A stretch of DNA of 64,000 bases from Campylobacter sp. CNRCH_2014_0184h (GTDB lineage: Bacteria; Campylobacterota; Campylobacteria; Campylobacterales; Campylobacteraceae): the NCBI RefSeq assembly GCF_025772985.1, contig NZ_JAKMTB010000003.1:62001-126000 (forward strand). Direction: 5' to 3'. Shown one piece after another: positions 54,142 to 61,735 of this stretch (its first letter is position 1; the number at the start of each line of letters is the position of its first letter). The notes under the pieces were generated by a model. That model saw only the letters and a list, made by a program, of their open reading frames with translations, ran no database searches and was not told the DNA's origin. The position numbers and the translations under genes were made by a program.

Positions 54142-54918
54142 ATGTTTAATGTCATACATGCTCTTTTTTTTAGAGAGTTAAAGACAAGATTTGGTATTAA
54201 TAAATATTTGGGCTATTTTTGGGTGATCGGTGAGCCTATGATGGTGGTTTTGGTAATCACTTCTATTATAGCAGCTATAAGAGAATTTCATCATCAAATC
54301 ATGCCCGAGGGTGTTTCTATTTTTTTATTTTTAGCAGTAGGGATTATACCTTTTTTTATGTTTAGAAGTATTATTACTCAGCTTTTGAATGGTATAGGTG
54401 CAAATTTGGCGCTATATGCCTACAAACCAGTAAGACCTATACATGTTTTTATTGCAAGAGCACTGCTTGAGTTTTGCATTTATTTTACTATTTTTATTTG
54501 TGTGATGTTTTTAGCTGGATGGTTTTTGCATATGCAAGTTATACCTAAGCATTTTTTAGAAGTGATGTTTTCGATTTTTTTGCTTGTGGTGTTTGGCTTT
54601 GCTATGGGAATGTGTTTTGCTATAGTAGGACATTTTGCAGAACCTTTAAAAATGGCATTAGGTTATTTAAATGCTATTTTATATTGGACTTCTCTAGTAG
54701 TGCTTCCTGTGTGGATAGCCCCAAAACCTATTTTAGACATTTTATATTATAATCCACTTTTGCATATCATGGAGCTTTTAAAATATAATTTTTTTCAAAA
54801 TTATCCGTTGCTTGATGATTATAATTACTACTATCCTATTGCATGTTTGAGTGTGATTTTGTTTTTGGGTTTATTTTTTTATTATTTTACTAGAGAAAAG
54901 TTGATAGCGGCACGATGA
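54142..54918 (+). CDS. kpsM: Capsule polysaccharide ABC transporter permease KpsM
   Basis: Membrane part of the ABC-2 transporter that exports lipid-linked capsule to the periplasm. The 258-residue protein starts with FFRELKTRFGINKYLGYFWVIGEP, the typical KpsM N-terminus, and has about six helices. It overlaps kpsT by four bases (ATGA). The gene order kpsM-T-E-D-F matches the Campylobacter capsule locus border (Cj1448c-Cj1443c). A weak AAAAGG lies before the ATG. Confidence 0.96.
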   Translation: MFNVIHALFFRELKTRFGINKYLGYFWVIGEPMMVVLVITSIIAAIREFHHQIMPEGVSIFLFLAVGIIPFFMFRSIITQLLNGIGANLALYAYKPVRPIHVFIARALLEFCIYFTIFICVMFLAGWFLHMQVIPKHFLEVMFSIFLLVVFGFAMGMCFAIVGHFAEPLKMALGYLNAILYWTSLVVLPVWIAPKPILDILYYNPLLHIMELLKYNFFQNYPLLDDYNYYYPIACLSVILFLGLFFYYFTREKLIAAR

Positions 54919-55586
54919 TAAAATTAGTTAATTTAACCAAATCTTTTCCTTTGCGTAATGGTGGAAGGCATTATGTTTTTAAAAACTTAAGCTTTGAATT
55001 CCCTGAAAATTGCAGTATAGGCTTAATGGGACGCAATGGTGCTGGAAAATCAACCTTAATGAAACTTTTAAGCGGTTCCTTGCTTCCTGATAGAGGTAAG
55101 ATTATAACCAATAAAAAACTCTCTTGGCCTCTAGGCTTAGCAGGTGCATTTCAACATAGACTTTCAGCAAGGGACAATGCGCGCTTTGTGGCTAGAGTAT
55201 ATGGTTATAAAGGAAAGGCTTTAGAAGAAAAGATTAAATTTGTGGAAGATTTTGCTGAGCTGGGTAAATTTTTTGATGAGCCTATGAATACTTACTCAGC
55301 AGGTATGAGTGCTAGGATATCTTTTGGTTTAAGCATGGCATTTGATTTTGATTATTATTTAATTGATGAAGCAGGTGCTGTGGGGGATCCTAAATTTAAA
55401 GAGAAGAGCTCTAAAGTCTATAAAGAAAAACTAAGCCAGTCAAAAGTTATCATGGTTTCGCATAATGTAGCTGAAATTAAACAATGGTGTGATAAAATTA
55501 TATTCATGCAAGATGGACAAGCTACTATATATGATGATGTAGATGAGGGTATAGCGGTGTATCAAGGAAAAATAAATGCAAAATGA
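54915..55586 (+). CDS. kpsT: Capsule polysaccharide ABC transporter ATPase KpsT
   Basis: ATPase that drives KpsM. The 223-residue protein has Walker A GRNGAGKST at about residues 39-47, an ABC signature region TYSAGMSARISFGLSM near 130, and a Walker B variant YYLIDEAGAVGD near 150. KpsT-type proteins commonly show the modified D-E-A sequence. It overlaps kpsM by four bases and kpsE by 11. Confidence 0.96.
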   Translation: MIKLVNLTKSFPLRNGGRHYVFKNLSFEFPENCSIGLMGRNGAGKSTLMKLLSGSLLPDRGKIITNKKLSWPLGLAGAFQHRLSARDNARFVARVYGYKGKALEEKIKFVEDFAELGKFFDEPMNTYSAGMSARISFGLSMAFDFDYYLIDEAGAVGDPKFKEKSSKVYKEKLSQSKVIMVSHNVAEIKQWCDKIIFMQDGQATIYDDVDEGIAVYQGKINAK

Positions 55587-56694
55587 TTTATTGAAAAAGT
55601 TTAAAAAATTAGAAATATTTAATTCTTTTAAAATAGTGTTGATTTTAACAGCATTTGTTGTATTTTATTATGTTTTTATAGCAGCAAGTCGCTATGTGAG
55701 TGAAAGTGTTTTAAGCGTGAAATCAACTACATCAGACAGCAGTGCGGCAGTGAGCGGATTAGCTGCATTGTTAACAAATAATTCTTTTTCTACAGAAGAT
55801 ATAACTTTTTTAAAATCTTACATCCATTCTTTAGATATGCTAAATATCTTAGAAGAAAAAATTCAAATTCGTGAGTTATATCAAAAACAAAAACTTGATT
55901 TTTTTTACAGTATTTCCCCATCAGCTGACCAAGAAGAGTTTTTAAAGTATTATCAAAACCGTGTTAAGATTATTCAAGAAAACTCAGCTAATGGGCTTTT
56001 GCGTGTAGAAGTTGAAGGTTTTGACCCACAAAGTGCACATTTAATAGCTTCAACTATAGTTAAAGAAAGTGAAAAATTTATCAATGAAATTTCACACAAA
56101 GCTGCAAGAGATCAAATGCAATTTGCTGAAGAAGAGCTTTTACAGTTTAAAAAAAGATATCAAAATGCTAAAGATGAGCTTTTAGCTTTTCAAAATAAAT
56201 ACGGAGTATTTGATCCACTTAAGCAAGCAGAAGGCACTCTAAAACTCATAGCCGAACTTGAATCAAAAATAGCAGCCAAAGAAGCTGAGCTTTTGATGAT
56301 GCAAAGTTACATAAATGATAATGCACCGCAAATTGTCACTATAAAAAGTGAAATCACAGCTTTAAAAAAACAACTTCAAAAAGAAAAATCTAAGGTTTCA
56401 TCGCCAAAATCCTCTCAAAAGCTTAACGATCTTGCAGCTAAATTTCAAGATCTAACCATAGAAGCAGGTTTTGCAGAAAGTGCTTATACAGCTGCATTAA
56501 AAGCATATGAGAGTGCTAGGATAGAGGCTTTAAGAAAGATAAAACAAGTGGTTATAGTACAAAGTCCAAGTTTGCCTCAAAGTGCTAAATATCCAGAAGC
56601 TTTGTATAATATATTCACAGCTTTTATGATTTTATCTTTGATTTATGGAATTGTTAAATTTATTAAAATGATTATAGAGGAGCATAGATACTAA
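55576..56694 (+). CDS. kpsE: Capsule export inner-membrane protein KpsE
   Basis: Polysaccharide co-polymerase/membrane-fusion-like (PCP) protein that links the KpsMT transporter to the outer-membrane channel KpsD. The 372-residue protein has membrane helices near residues 17-37 and 345-365 and a long periplasmic coiled-coil region (about 175-330). VESVLSVKSTTSDS-like residues follow the first helix. It overlaps kpsT by 11 bases and shares one base with kpsD (TAATG). Confidence 0.94.
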   Translation: MQNDLLKKFKKLEIFNSFKIVLILTAFVVFYYVFIAASRYVSESVLSVKSTTSDSSAAVSGLAALLTNNSFSTEDITFLKSYIHSLDMLNILEEKIQIRELYQKQKLDFFYSISPSADQEEFLKYYQNRVKIIQENSANGLLRVEVEGFDPQSAHLIASTIVKESEKFINEISHKAARDQMQFAEEELLQFKKRYQNAKDELLAFQNKYGVFDPLKQAEGTLKLIAELESKIAAKEAELLMMQSYINDNAPQIVTIKSEITALKKQLQKEKSKVSSPKSSQKLNDLAAKFQDLTIEAGFAESAYTAALKAYESARIEALRKIKQVVIVQSPSLPQSAKYPEALYNIFTAFMILSLIYGIVKFIKMIIEEHRY

Positions 56695-58337
56695 TGAAAA
56701 AGATATTTTTATTTTTACTTTTACCTTTGTTTTTATTTTCAGCGGTAGATGTTTCTCAAATTGCAAAAACACAAGCAGATAGTATAAGGCAAATTCAAGA
56801 TAAAGAATTGTTACAAAATGATTTAAATAAAACAACAATTATAAATGCTAAAGTATTTGGTGCGCATTTGTTTAATGGTAATTTTACTAAATTTACCCAA
56901 CATGTTTACAATCCTGATTATAAATTAGCAGTAGGCGATAGGATTAATGTAAAAATTTGGGGTGCAGTAGAATTTATACAAACTTTAACAGTAGATTCTC
57001 AAGGAAATATTTTTATACCAAAAGTAGGTGCGATTAATCTTTTGGGCGTAAAAAATAGTGCTTTGGTTCAAGTCATTACAAAAGCTATTAATAAAATTTA
57101 TAAAAGCAATGTCTATGTATATGCGGATATGGATATTTATCAAAATGTATCGGTATTTGTTACGGGAAATGTAAATCAACCTGGTCTTTATCAAGGACTA
57201 AGTTCAGATTCTATTATACAGTATTTAGATAAAGCAAGCGGTATTAATCTAGAATATGGTAGTTTTAGAGATATTCAAATTTTAAGAGATAATAAAGTTA
57301 TTAAAAAGGTAGATTTATATGACTTTTTACTTAAAGGTCAGCTTGATCTTTTTCCTTTTAGAATGGGTGATGTGATCTTAGTGGGTAGTGTACAAAAGTA
57401 TGTTTTTGTAGAAGGAGATGTGCAAAAGCCTTTTAGATTTGAGTTAAGTAATGATATTTTAAATTTAGAAGATATAGCAAGGGTTGCAGGAGCTAAGCCT
57501 ATAGTAACTAATGCAGTGGTAAAAAGCTATAGAGATGATCATAAATTACATGTGGATGCTTACAGCAAAAAGCAGTTTTTAGGTGTGAAATTATATAATG
57601 GTGATGAGATAGAATTTAGACCTGATTATACTGCACAAAATATTAGCATTAGCATAGAAGGTGAGCATAGTGGTTTGCACTCGGTGGTGATAAAAAAAGG
57701 CACAACCTTAGCTGAACTTGCTAAAATGATTACAGTTAATGACCAATCAAACATTAATGCCTTGCAAGTTTTTAGAAAAAGCGTAGCAGCTACTCAAAAA
57801 CAACTTATTGAAGCTCAGCTTAAAGAGCTTGAAACGCTAGCTCTAACAAGCTCTTCGGTCAATGCTGAGCAAGCTAGCATTAGAGCTACTCAAGCTAAGA
57901 CGATTTTAGAATTTATTGCGCGTGCAAAACAAGCTCAGCCAAAAGGACAAATCGTTATAGACAATGTTAAAGCGTATAATTCTATAGTATTAGAAGAAGG
58001 TGATGTGGTAAATGTACCTAGTAAAAATAATCTTGTTTTGGTTCAAGGTGAAGTTTCTATACCAGGTGCATTTGTGTATATGGATAAAGAAAAATTAAGA
58101 TATTATATCAACCTAGCAGGTGGCTTTAGCGATAGGGCTGATATATCAAGAGTTTTAGTAATCAATGCTAATGGTAAGGCAACTAAATACAGCGGTAGAA
58201 GTTCAGCAGATATCAAAGCGGGAGATTCTATTTTAGTTTTACCAAAAGTAGATAGTCAAAATCTCCAAATTTTTAGCATGCTAACACAAATTTTATACCA
58301 AATAGCTATTGCAACTAATGTAGTGCTAAATATATAG
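56694..58337 (+). CDS. kpsD: Capsule export outer-membrane protein KpsD
   Basis: Outer-membrane polysaccharide export (OPX/Wza-type) protein. The 547-residue precursor begins with a signal peptide (MKKIFLFLLLPLFLFSA) and has a polysaccharide export domain (YKLAVGDRINVKIWG near residue 77) followed by two or more SLBB domains (VFVTGNVNQPGLYQG; VLVQGEVSIPGAFVYM). There is no lipobox, in keeping with KpsD proteins. It follows kpsE by overlap and lies eight bases before kpsF. Confidence 0.95.
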   Translation: MKKIFLFLLLPLFLFSAVDVSQIAKTQADSIRQIQDKELLQNDLNKTTIINAKVFGAHLFNGNFTKFTQHVYNPDYKLAVGDRINVKIWGAVEFIQTLTVDSQGNIFIPKVGAINLLGVKNSALVQVITKAINKIYKSNVYVYADMDIYQNVSVFVTGNVNQPGLYQGLSSDSIIQYLDKASGINLEYGSFRDIQILRDNKVIKKVDLYDFLLKGQLDLFPFRMGDVILVGSVQKYVFVEGDVQKPFRFELSNDILNLEDIARVAGAKPIVTNAVVKSYRDDHKLHVDAYSKKQFLGVKLYNGDEIEFRPDYTAQNISISIEGEHSGLHSVVIKKGTTLAELAKMITVNDQSNINALQVFRKSVAATQKQLIEAQLKELETLALTSSSVNAEQASIRATQAKTILEFIARAKQAQPKGQIVIDNVKAYNSIVLEEGDVVNVPSKNNLVLVQGEVSIPGAFVYMDKEKLRYYINLAGGFSDRADISRVLVINANGKATKYSGRSSADIKAGDSILVLPKVDSQNLQIFSMLTQILYQIAIATNVVLNI

Positions 58338-58345
58338 GAATTTAG

Positions 58346-59302
58346 ATGAGCCAAATAGAAGCGATTAAAATAGCCAAAGAAGTTTTTGAGATAGAATCAA
58401 AAACGATTTTAGATTTATGTGATAACTTAGATGAAGGTTTTAATAAAGTCATTGATCTGATTTTATCTATCAAAGGCAGATGTGTAGTAAGTGGCATGGG
58501 TAAGTCAGGCCATATAGGAGCTAAGATAGCTGCAACCTTGGCTAGTACAGGCACTCCAAGCTTTTTTATGCATCCGGGTGAAGCTTTGCATGGAGATCTT
58601 GGTATGCTCACAAGCGAGGATGTGCTTTTGGCTATTTCAAATTCAGGAGAAACTGAAGAGGTTTTAAAACTCATACCAGTGATTAAAAAAAGAAAAATTC
58701 CTTTAATTGTCATGGCGGGAAATCAATACTCTACTTTAGCTAAACAAGCAGATATTTTTATAAACATAGCAGTAAAAAAAGAAGCTTGCCCGCTTCAATT
58801 AGCTCCAACTTCTTCTACCACGGCTACTTTAGCTATGGGTGATGCTATAGCAGTAGCTTTAATGAGGGCAAGGAATTTTAGACCTGATGATTTTGCTTTG
58901 TTTCATCCAGGGGGAAGTTTGGGTAGAAAGCTTCTAACTAGAGTAGGTGATTTGATGGTGTCAAATAATCTACCTATAGTAAGCCCTGAGAGTGAATTTA
59001 ATGAGTTAGTTGATGTGATGACTAGTGGTAAATTAGGACTTTGTATAGTACTTGAAAATGAAAAGCTAGTTGGGATCATCACAGATGGTGATTTAAGAAG
59101 AGCTTTAAGGGCAAATGATAAGCCAAGATTTGATTTTAAAGCTAAAGAAATCATGAGCGATAGTCCAAAAACCATAGAAGCAAGCGCTATGGCAAGTGAA
59201 GCAGAAGAGCTTATGCTAAAACATAAAATCAAAGAGATAGTTGTCACTCAAGATGAAAAAATAGTAGGCATTATCCAACTTTATGCGATAGGGAAAATTT
59301 AA
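58346..59302 (+). CDS. kpsF: D-arabinose-5-phosphate isomerase KpsF
   Basis: Converts ribulose 5-phosphate to arabinose 5-phosphate for Kdo synthesis, which serves as the linker of group 2 capsules and as a core sugar. The 318-residue protein has an SIS domain (about 35-165; GMGKSGHIGAKIAATLASTGTPSFF and SNSGETEEVL) and a pair of CBS domains (about 205-315; VGIITDGDLRRAL). It is the last export-linked gene before the variable capsule-synthesis region. Confidence 0.95.
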   Translation: MSQIEAIKIAKEVFEIESKTILDLCDNLDEGFNKVIDLILSIKGRCVVSGMGKSGHIGAKIAATLASTGTPSFFMHPGEALHGDLGMLTSEDVLLAISNSGETEEVLKLIPVIKKRKIPLIVMAGNQYSTLAKQADIFINIAVKKEACPLQLAPTSSTTATLAMGDAIAVALMRARNFRPDDFALFHPGGSLGRKLLTRVGDLMVSNNLPIVSPESEFNELVDVMTSGKLGLCIVLENEKLVGIITDGDLRRALRANDKPRFDFKAKEIMSDSPKTIEASAMASEAEELMLKHKIKEIVVTQDEKIVGIIQLYAIGKI

Positions 59303-59315
59303 TATTTTTTTATGA

Positions 59316-59321
59316 TATAAT
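59316..59321 (+). promoter_or_regulatory. Candidate promoter between kpsF and wecB
   Basis: TATAAT in TATGATATAATTA, 35 bases before the wecB start, in the only spacer (53 bases) longer than ten bases between kpsM and the window end. It could transcribe the capsule-sugar genes apart from export genes. Confidence 0.5.
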
Positions 59322-59355
59322 TATAAATAAATTTAAAATATAAGGTTGTGATTAG

Positions 59356-60501
59356 ATGAAAAAAATTCTAGTTGTATTTGGAACTAGGCCAGAAGCTATA
59401 AAAATGGCTCCATTAGTTAAAATAATGGAAAGTAGAAATGATGTAGATTTTAAAATTTGTGTGACCGCACAGCATAGGCAAATGTTGGATCAAATTCTAG
59501 ATGTTTTTGACATTAAGCCAGATTATGATTTAAACATCATGAGTGAAAATCAAGATTTATATGATATTACTTTTAAAATTCTTTGTGGTATGAAAAATAT
59601 ATTGAATGATTATAGACCAGATGTTGTTTTGGTGCATGGAGATACAACTACCGCAAGTGCTACAGCATTGGCAGCTTTTTATCAAAAAATAAAAGTAGCA
59701 CATGTTGAAGCAGGGCTAAGGACTTATAATCTTTATAATCCTTGGCCAGAGGAGGCAAATAGACAAATTGTCGGTGTTTTATCAGATATTCATTTTACTC
59801 CAACAAGTAAGAGTGCTGAAAATCTTATAAAAGAAGGAAAGGATGAAAAGAATATTCTTGTGACTGGTAATACTGTTGTTGATGCATTATTTTATATGGT
59901 AGAAAAAATAAAAAATAATATAGTATTTAAGACAAAAATTTTATCTTTTATCGAAAATGATTATAAAATAAGTGATAATAGAAAATTTATTCTGGTTACA
60001 GGACATCGTAGAGAAAATTTTGGTGAAGGTTTTTTGCAAATTTGTGAAGCATTAAAAACTATAGCAATTAATAATCCAAATATTGACATAATCTATCCTG
60101 TTCATTTAAATCCTAATGTTCAAAAACCCGTAAAATCAATTCTTTCAGATATAGCTAATATTTATCTTATAAATCCTCTTAGGTATGAGGAGTTTGTATA
60201 TCTTATGTCAAATTGTTATTTTATTATTACAGATTCTGGTGGTATACAGGAAGAAGCACCTAGCCTTGGAAAACCTGTATTAGTAATGCGTGAAACAACA
60301 GAAAGACCAGAAGCAGTAGAAGCTGAAACAGTGAAGTTAGTGGGTACTTGTAAAAGTAGTATTGTCAAAGCAGCTCAAGAGTTGATTGATGATGAAGATG
60401 AATATAATAAAATGAGTAAAGCAAGTAATCCTTATGGAGATGGTAAAGCATGTGAGAAAATTATAGAGGTATTAATAAAAAAAGGAGATTGTTGTGCTTA
60501 A
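59356..60501 (+). CDS. wecB: UDP-N-acetylglucosamine 2-epimerase (non-hydrolysing)
   Basis: Interconverts UDP-GlcNAc and UDP-ManNAc. The 381-residue protein has VFGTRPEAIKMAPL at the N-terminus, the TAQHRQMLDQ region, HGDTTTASATALAAFY, HVEAGLRTYNLYNPWPEEANRQ, and TDSGGIQEEAPSLGKPVLVMRETTERPEAV near the end, all complete. It directly precedes the dehydrogenase that uses its product, with an eight-base overlap. In the capsule locus it points to a ManNAc- or ManNAcA-containing polymer. Confidence 0.95.
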   Translation: MKKILVVFGTRPEAIKMAPLVKIMESRNDVDFKICVTAQHRQMLDQILDVFDIKPDYDLNIMSENQDLYDITFKILCGMKNILNDYRPDVVLVHGDTTTASATALAAFYQKIKVAHVEAGLRTYNLYNPWPEEANRQIVGVLSDIHFTPTSKSAENLIKEGKDEKNILVTGNTVVDALFYMVEKIKNNIVFKTKILSFIENDYKISDNRKFILVTGHRRENFGEGFLQICEALKTIAINNPNIDIIYPVHLNPNVQKPVKSILSDIANIYLINPLRYEEFVYLMSNCYFIITDSGGIQEEAPSLGKPVLVMRETTERPEAVEAETVKLVGTCKSSIVKAAQELIDDEDEYNKMSKASNPYGDGKACEKIIEVLIKKGDCCA

Positions 60502-61726
60502 TCATTTTAATAAAGTGTGTGTAATGGGTCTTGGATATATAGGGCTTCCTACAGCGGCTGTTTTTGCTAGTAGAAAAGTTAAAGTTTTGGGTGTAGACAT
60601 AAATCAGCAAGCAGTAGATACTATAAATCAAGGTAAAATTCATATTGTAGAACCTGAATTAGATATTTTGGTACATGCTGTTGTAAAAGATGGTTATCTT
60701 AAAGCAGCAACACTGCCAGATGAAGCAGATGCTTTTATCATTGCAGTACCAACTCCTTTTAAAGGGGAAGATCATGAGCCCAATTTGGATTACATTAAGG
60801 CAGCATCAAAATCAGTAGCAAAAGTTTTAAAAAAAGGGAATTTAGTGATTTTAGAGTCAACATCCCCAGTTGGAGCAACAGAACAAATGGCCAAATGGCT
60901 TGCAGATGAAAGACCTGATTTGACTTTTCCTCATCAGATCGGTGAAGAATCTGATATTAAAATAGCTCATTGCCCAGAAAGGGTTTTGCCTGGGCAGGTT
61001 ATAAGAGAACTTGTTGAGAACGATAGAATTATTGGTGGTATGACGCAAAAATGCACAGAATATGCAACAAATTTGTATAAAATTTTTGTTCAAGGTGAAT
61101 GCATTAAAACAAATGCTAGGACAGCGGAAATGGCAAAACTTACAGAAAATTCGTTTAGAGATGTAAATATAGCTTTTGCTAATGAATTATCTATTTTGTG
61201 TGATAAATTAGATATAAATGTATGGGAGCTTATAAAACTTGCTAACCGTCATCCTAGAGTAAATATCTTACAACCCGGTTGTGGAGTTGGTGGTCATTGT
61301 ATCGCAGTAGACCCGTGGTTCATAGTGCATCAAAATCCAAATGAAGCTAAAATGATAAAAACAGCTAGAGAGGTCAACGATAATAAACCAAATTTTGTTA
61401 TACAAAAAATTAAAGAAAGAGTAAAAGGTATATCACAACCTAAAATTGCTTGTTTAGGTTTAGCGTTTAAACCAGATATTGATGATTTAAGAGAATCTCC
61501 AGCTTTAGATATAGTTATTAAGCTTGCAAATGAACGCAATAATCAAATATTGGCTGTAGAGCCAAATATAAAACAACTTCCATTAAAACTACAAGATAAA
61601 GCAAATATAGAATTGGTTTCTTTGACACAAGCTTTAGATGAAGCAGATGTTGTTGTGATATTAGTTAAGCATAAGGAGTTTATTGGTATACAATCTGATA
61701 AACTTATAGATTTTGTTAATATTTAA
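60494..61726 (+). CDS. wecC: UDP-N-acetylmannosamine dehydrogenase
   Basis: Oxidises UDP-ManNAc to UDP-ManNAcA with two NAD. The 410-residue protein has the Rossmann motif MGLGYIGLPTAAVFA, ESTSPVGATE, KLTENSFRDVNIAFANELS, and the catalytic Cys in PGCGVGGHCIAVDPWFI near residue 262, all typical of WecC. The start is GTG nine bases after AAAGGAG and lies within the end of wecB. With wecB it makes UDP-ManNAcA for the capsule. Confidence 0.95.
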   Translation: MLNHFNKVCVMGLGYIGLPTAAVFASRKVKVLGVDINQQAVDTINQGKIHIVEPELDILVHAVVKDGYLKAATLPDEADAFIIAVPTPFKGEDHEPNLDYIKAASKSVAKVLKKGNLVILESTSPVGATEQMAKWLADERPDLTFPHQIGEESDIKIAHCPERVLPGQVIRELVENDRIIGGMTQKCTEYATNLYKIFVQGECIKTNARTAEMAKLTENSFRDVNIAFANELSILCDKLDINVWELIKLANRHPRVNILQPGCGVGGHCIAVDPWFIVHQNPNEAKMIKTAREVNDNKPNFVIQKIKERVKGISQPKIACLGLAFKPDIDDLRESPALDIVIKLANERNNQILAVEPNIKQLPLKLQDKANIELVSLTQALDEADVVVILVKHKEFIGIQSDKLIDFVNI

Positions 61727-61735
61727 GGTTTATCC

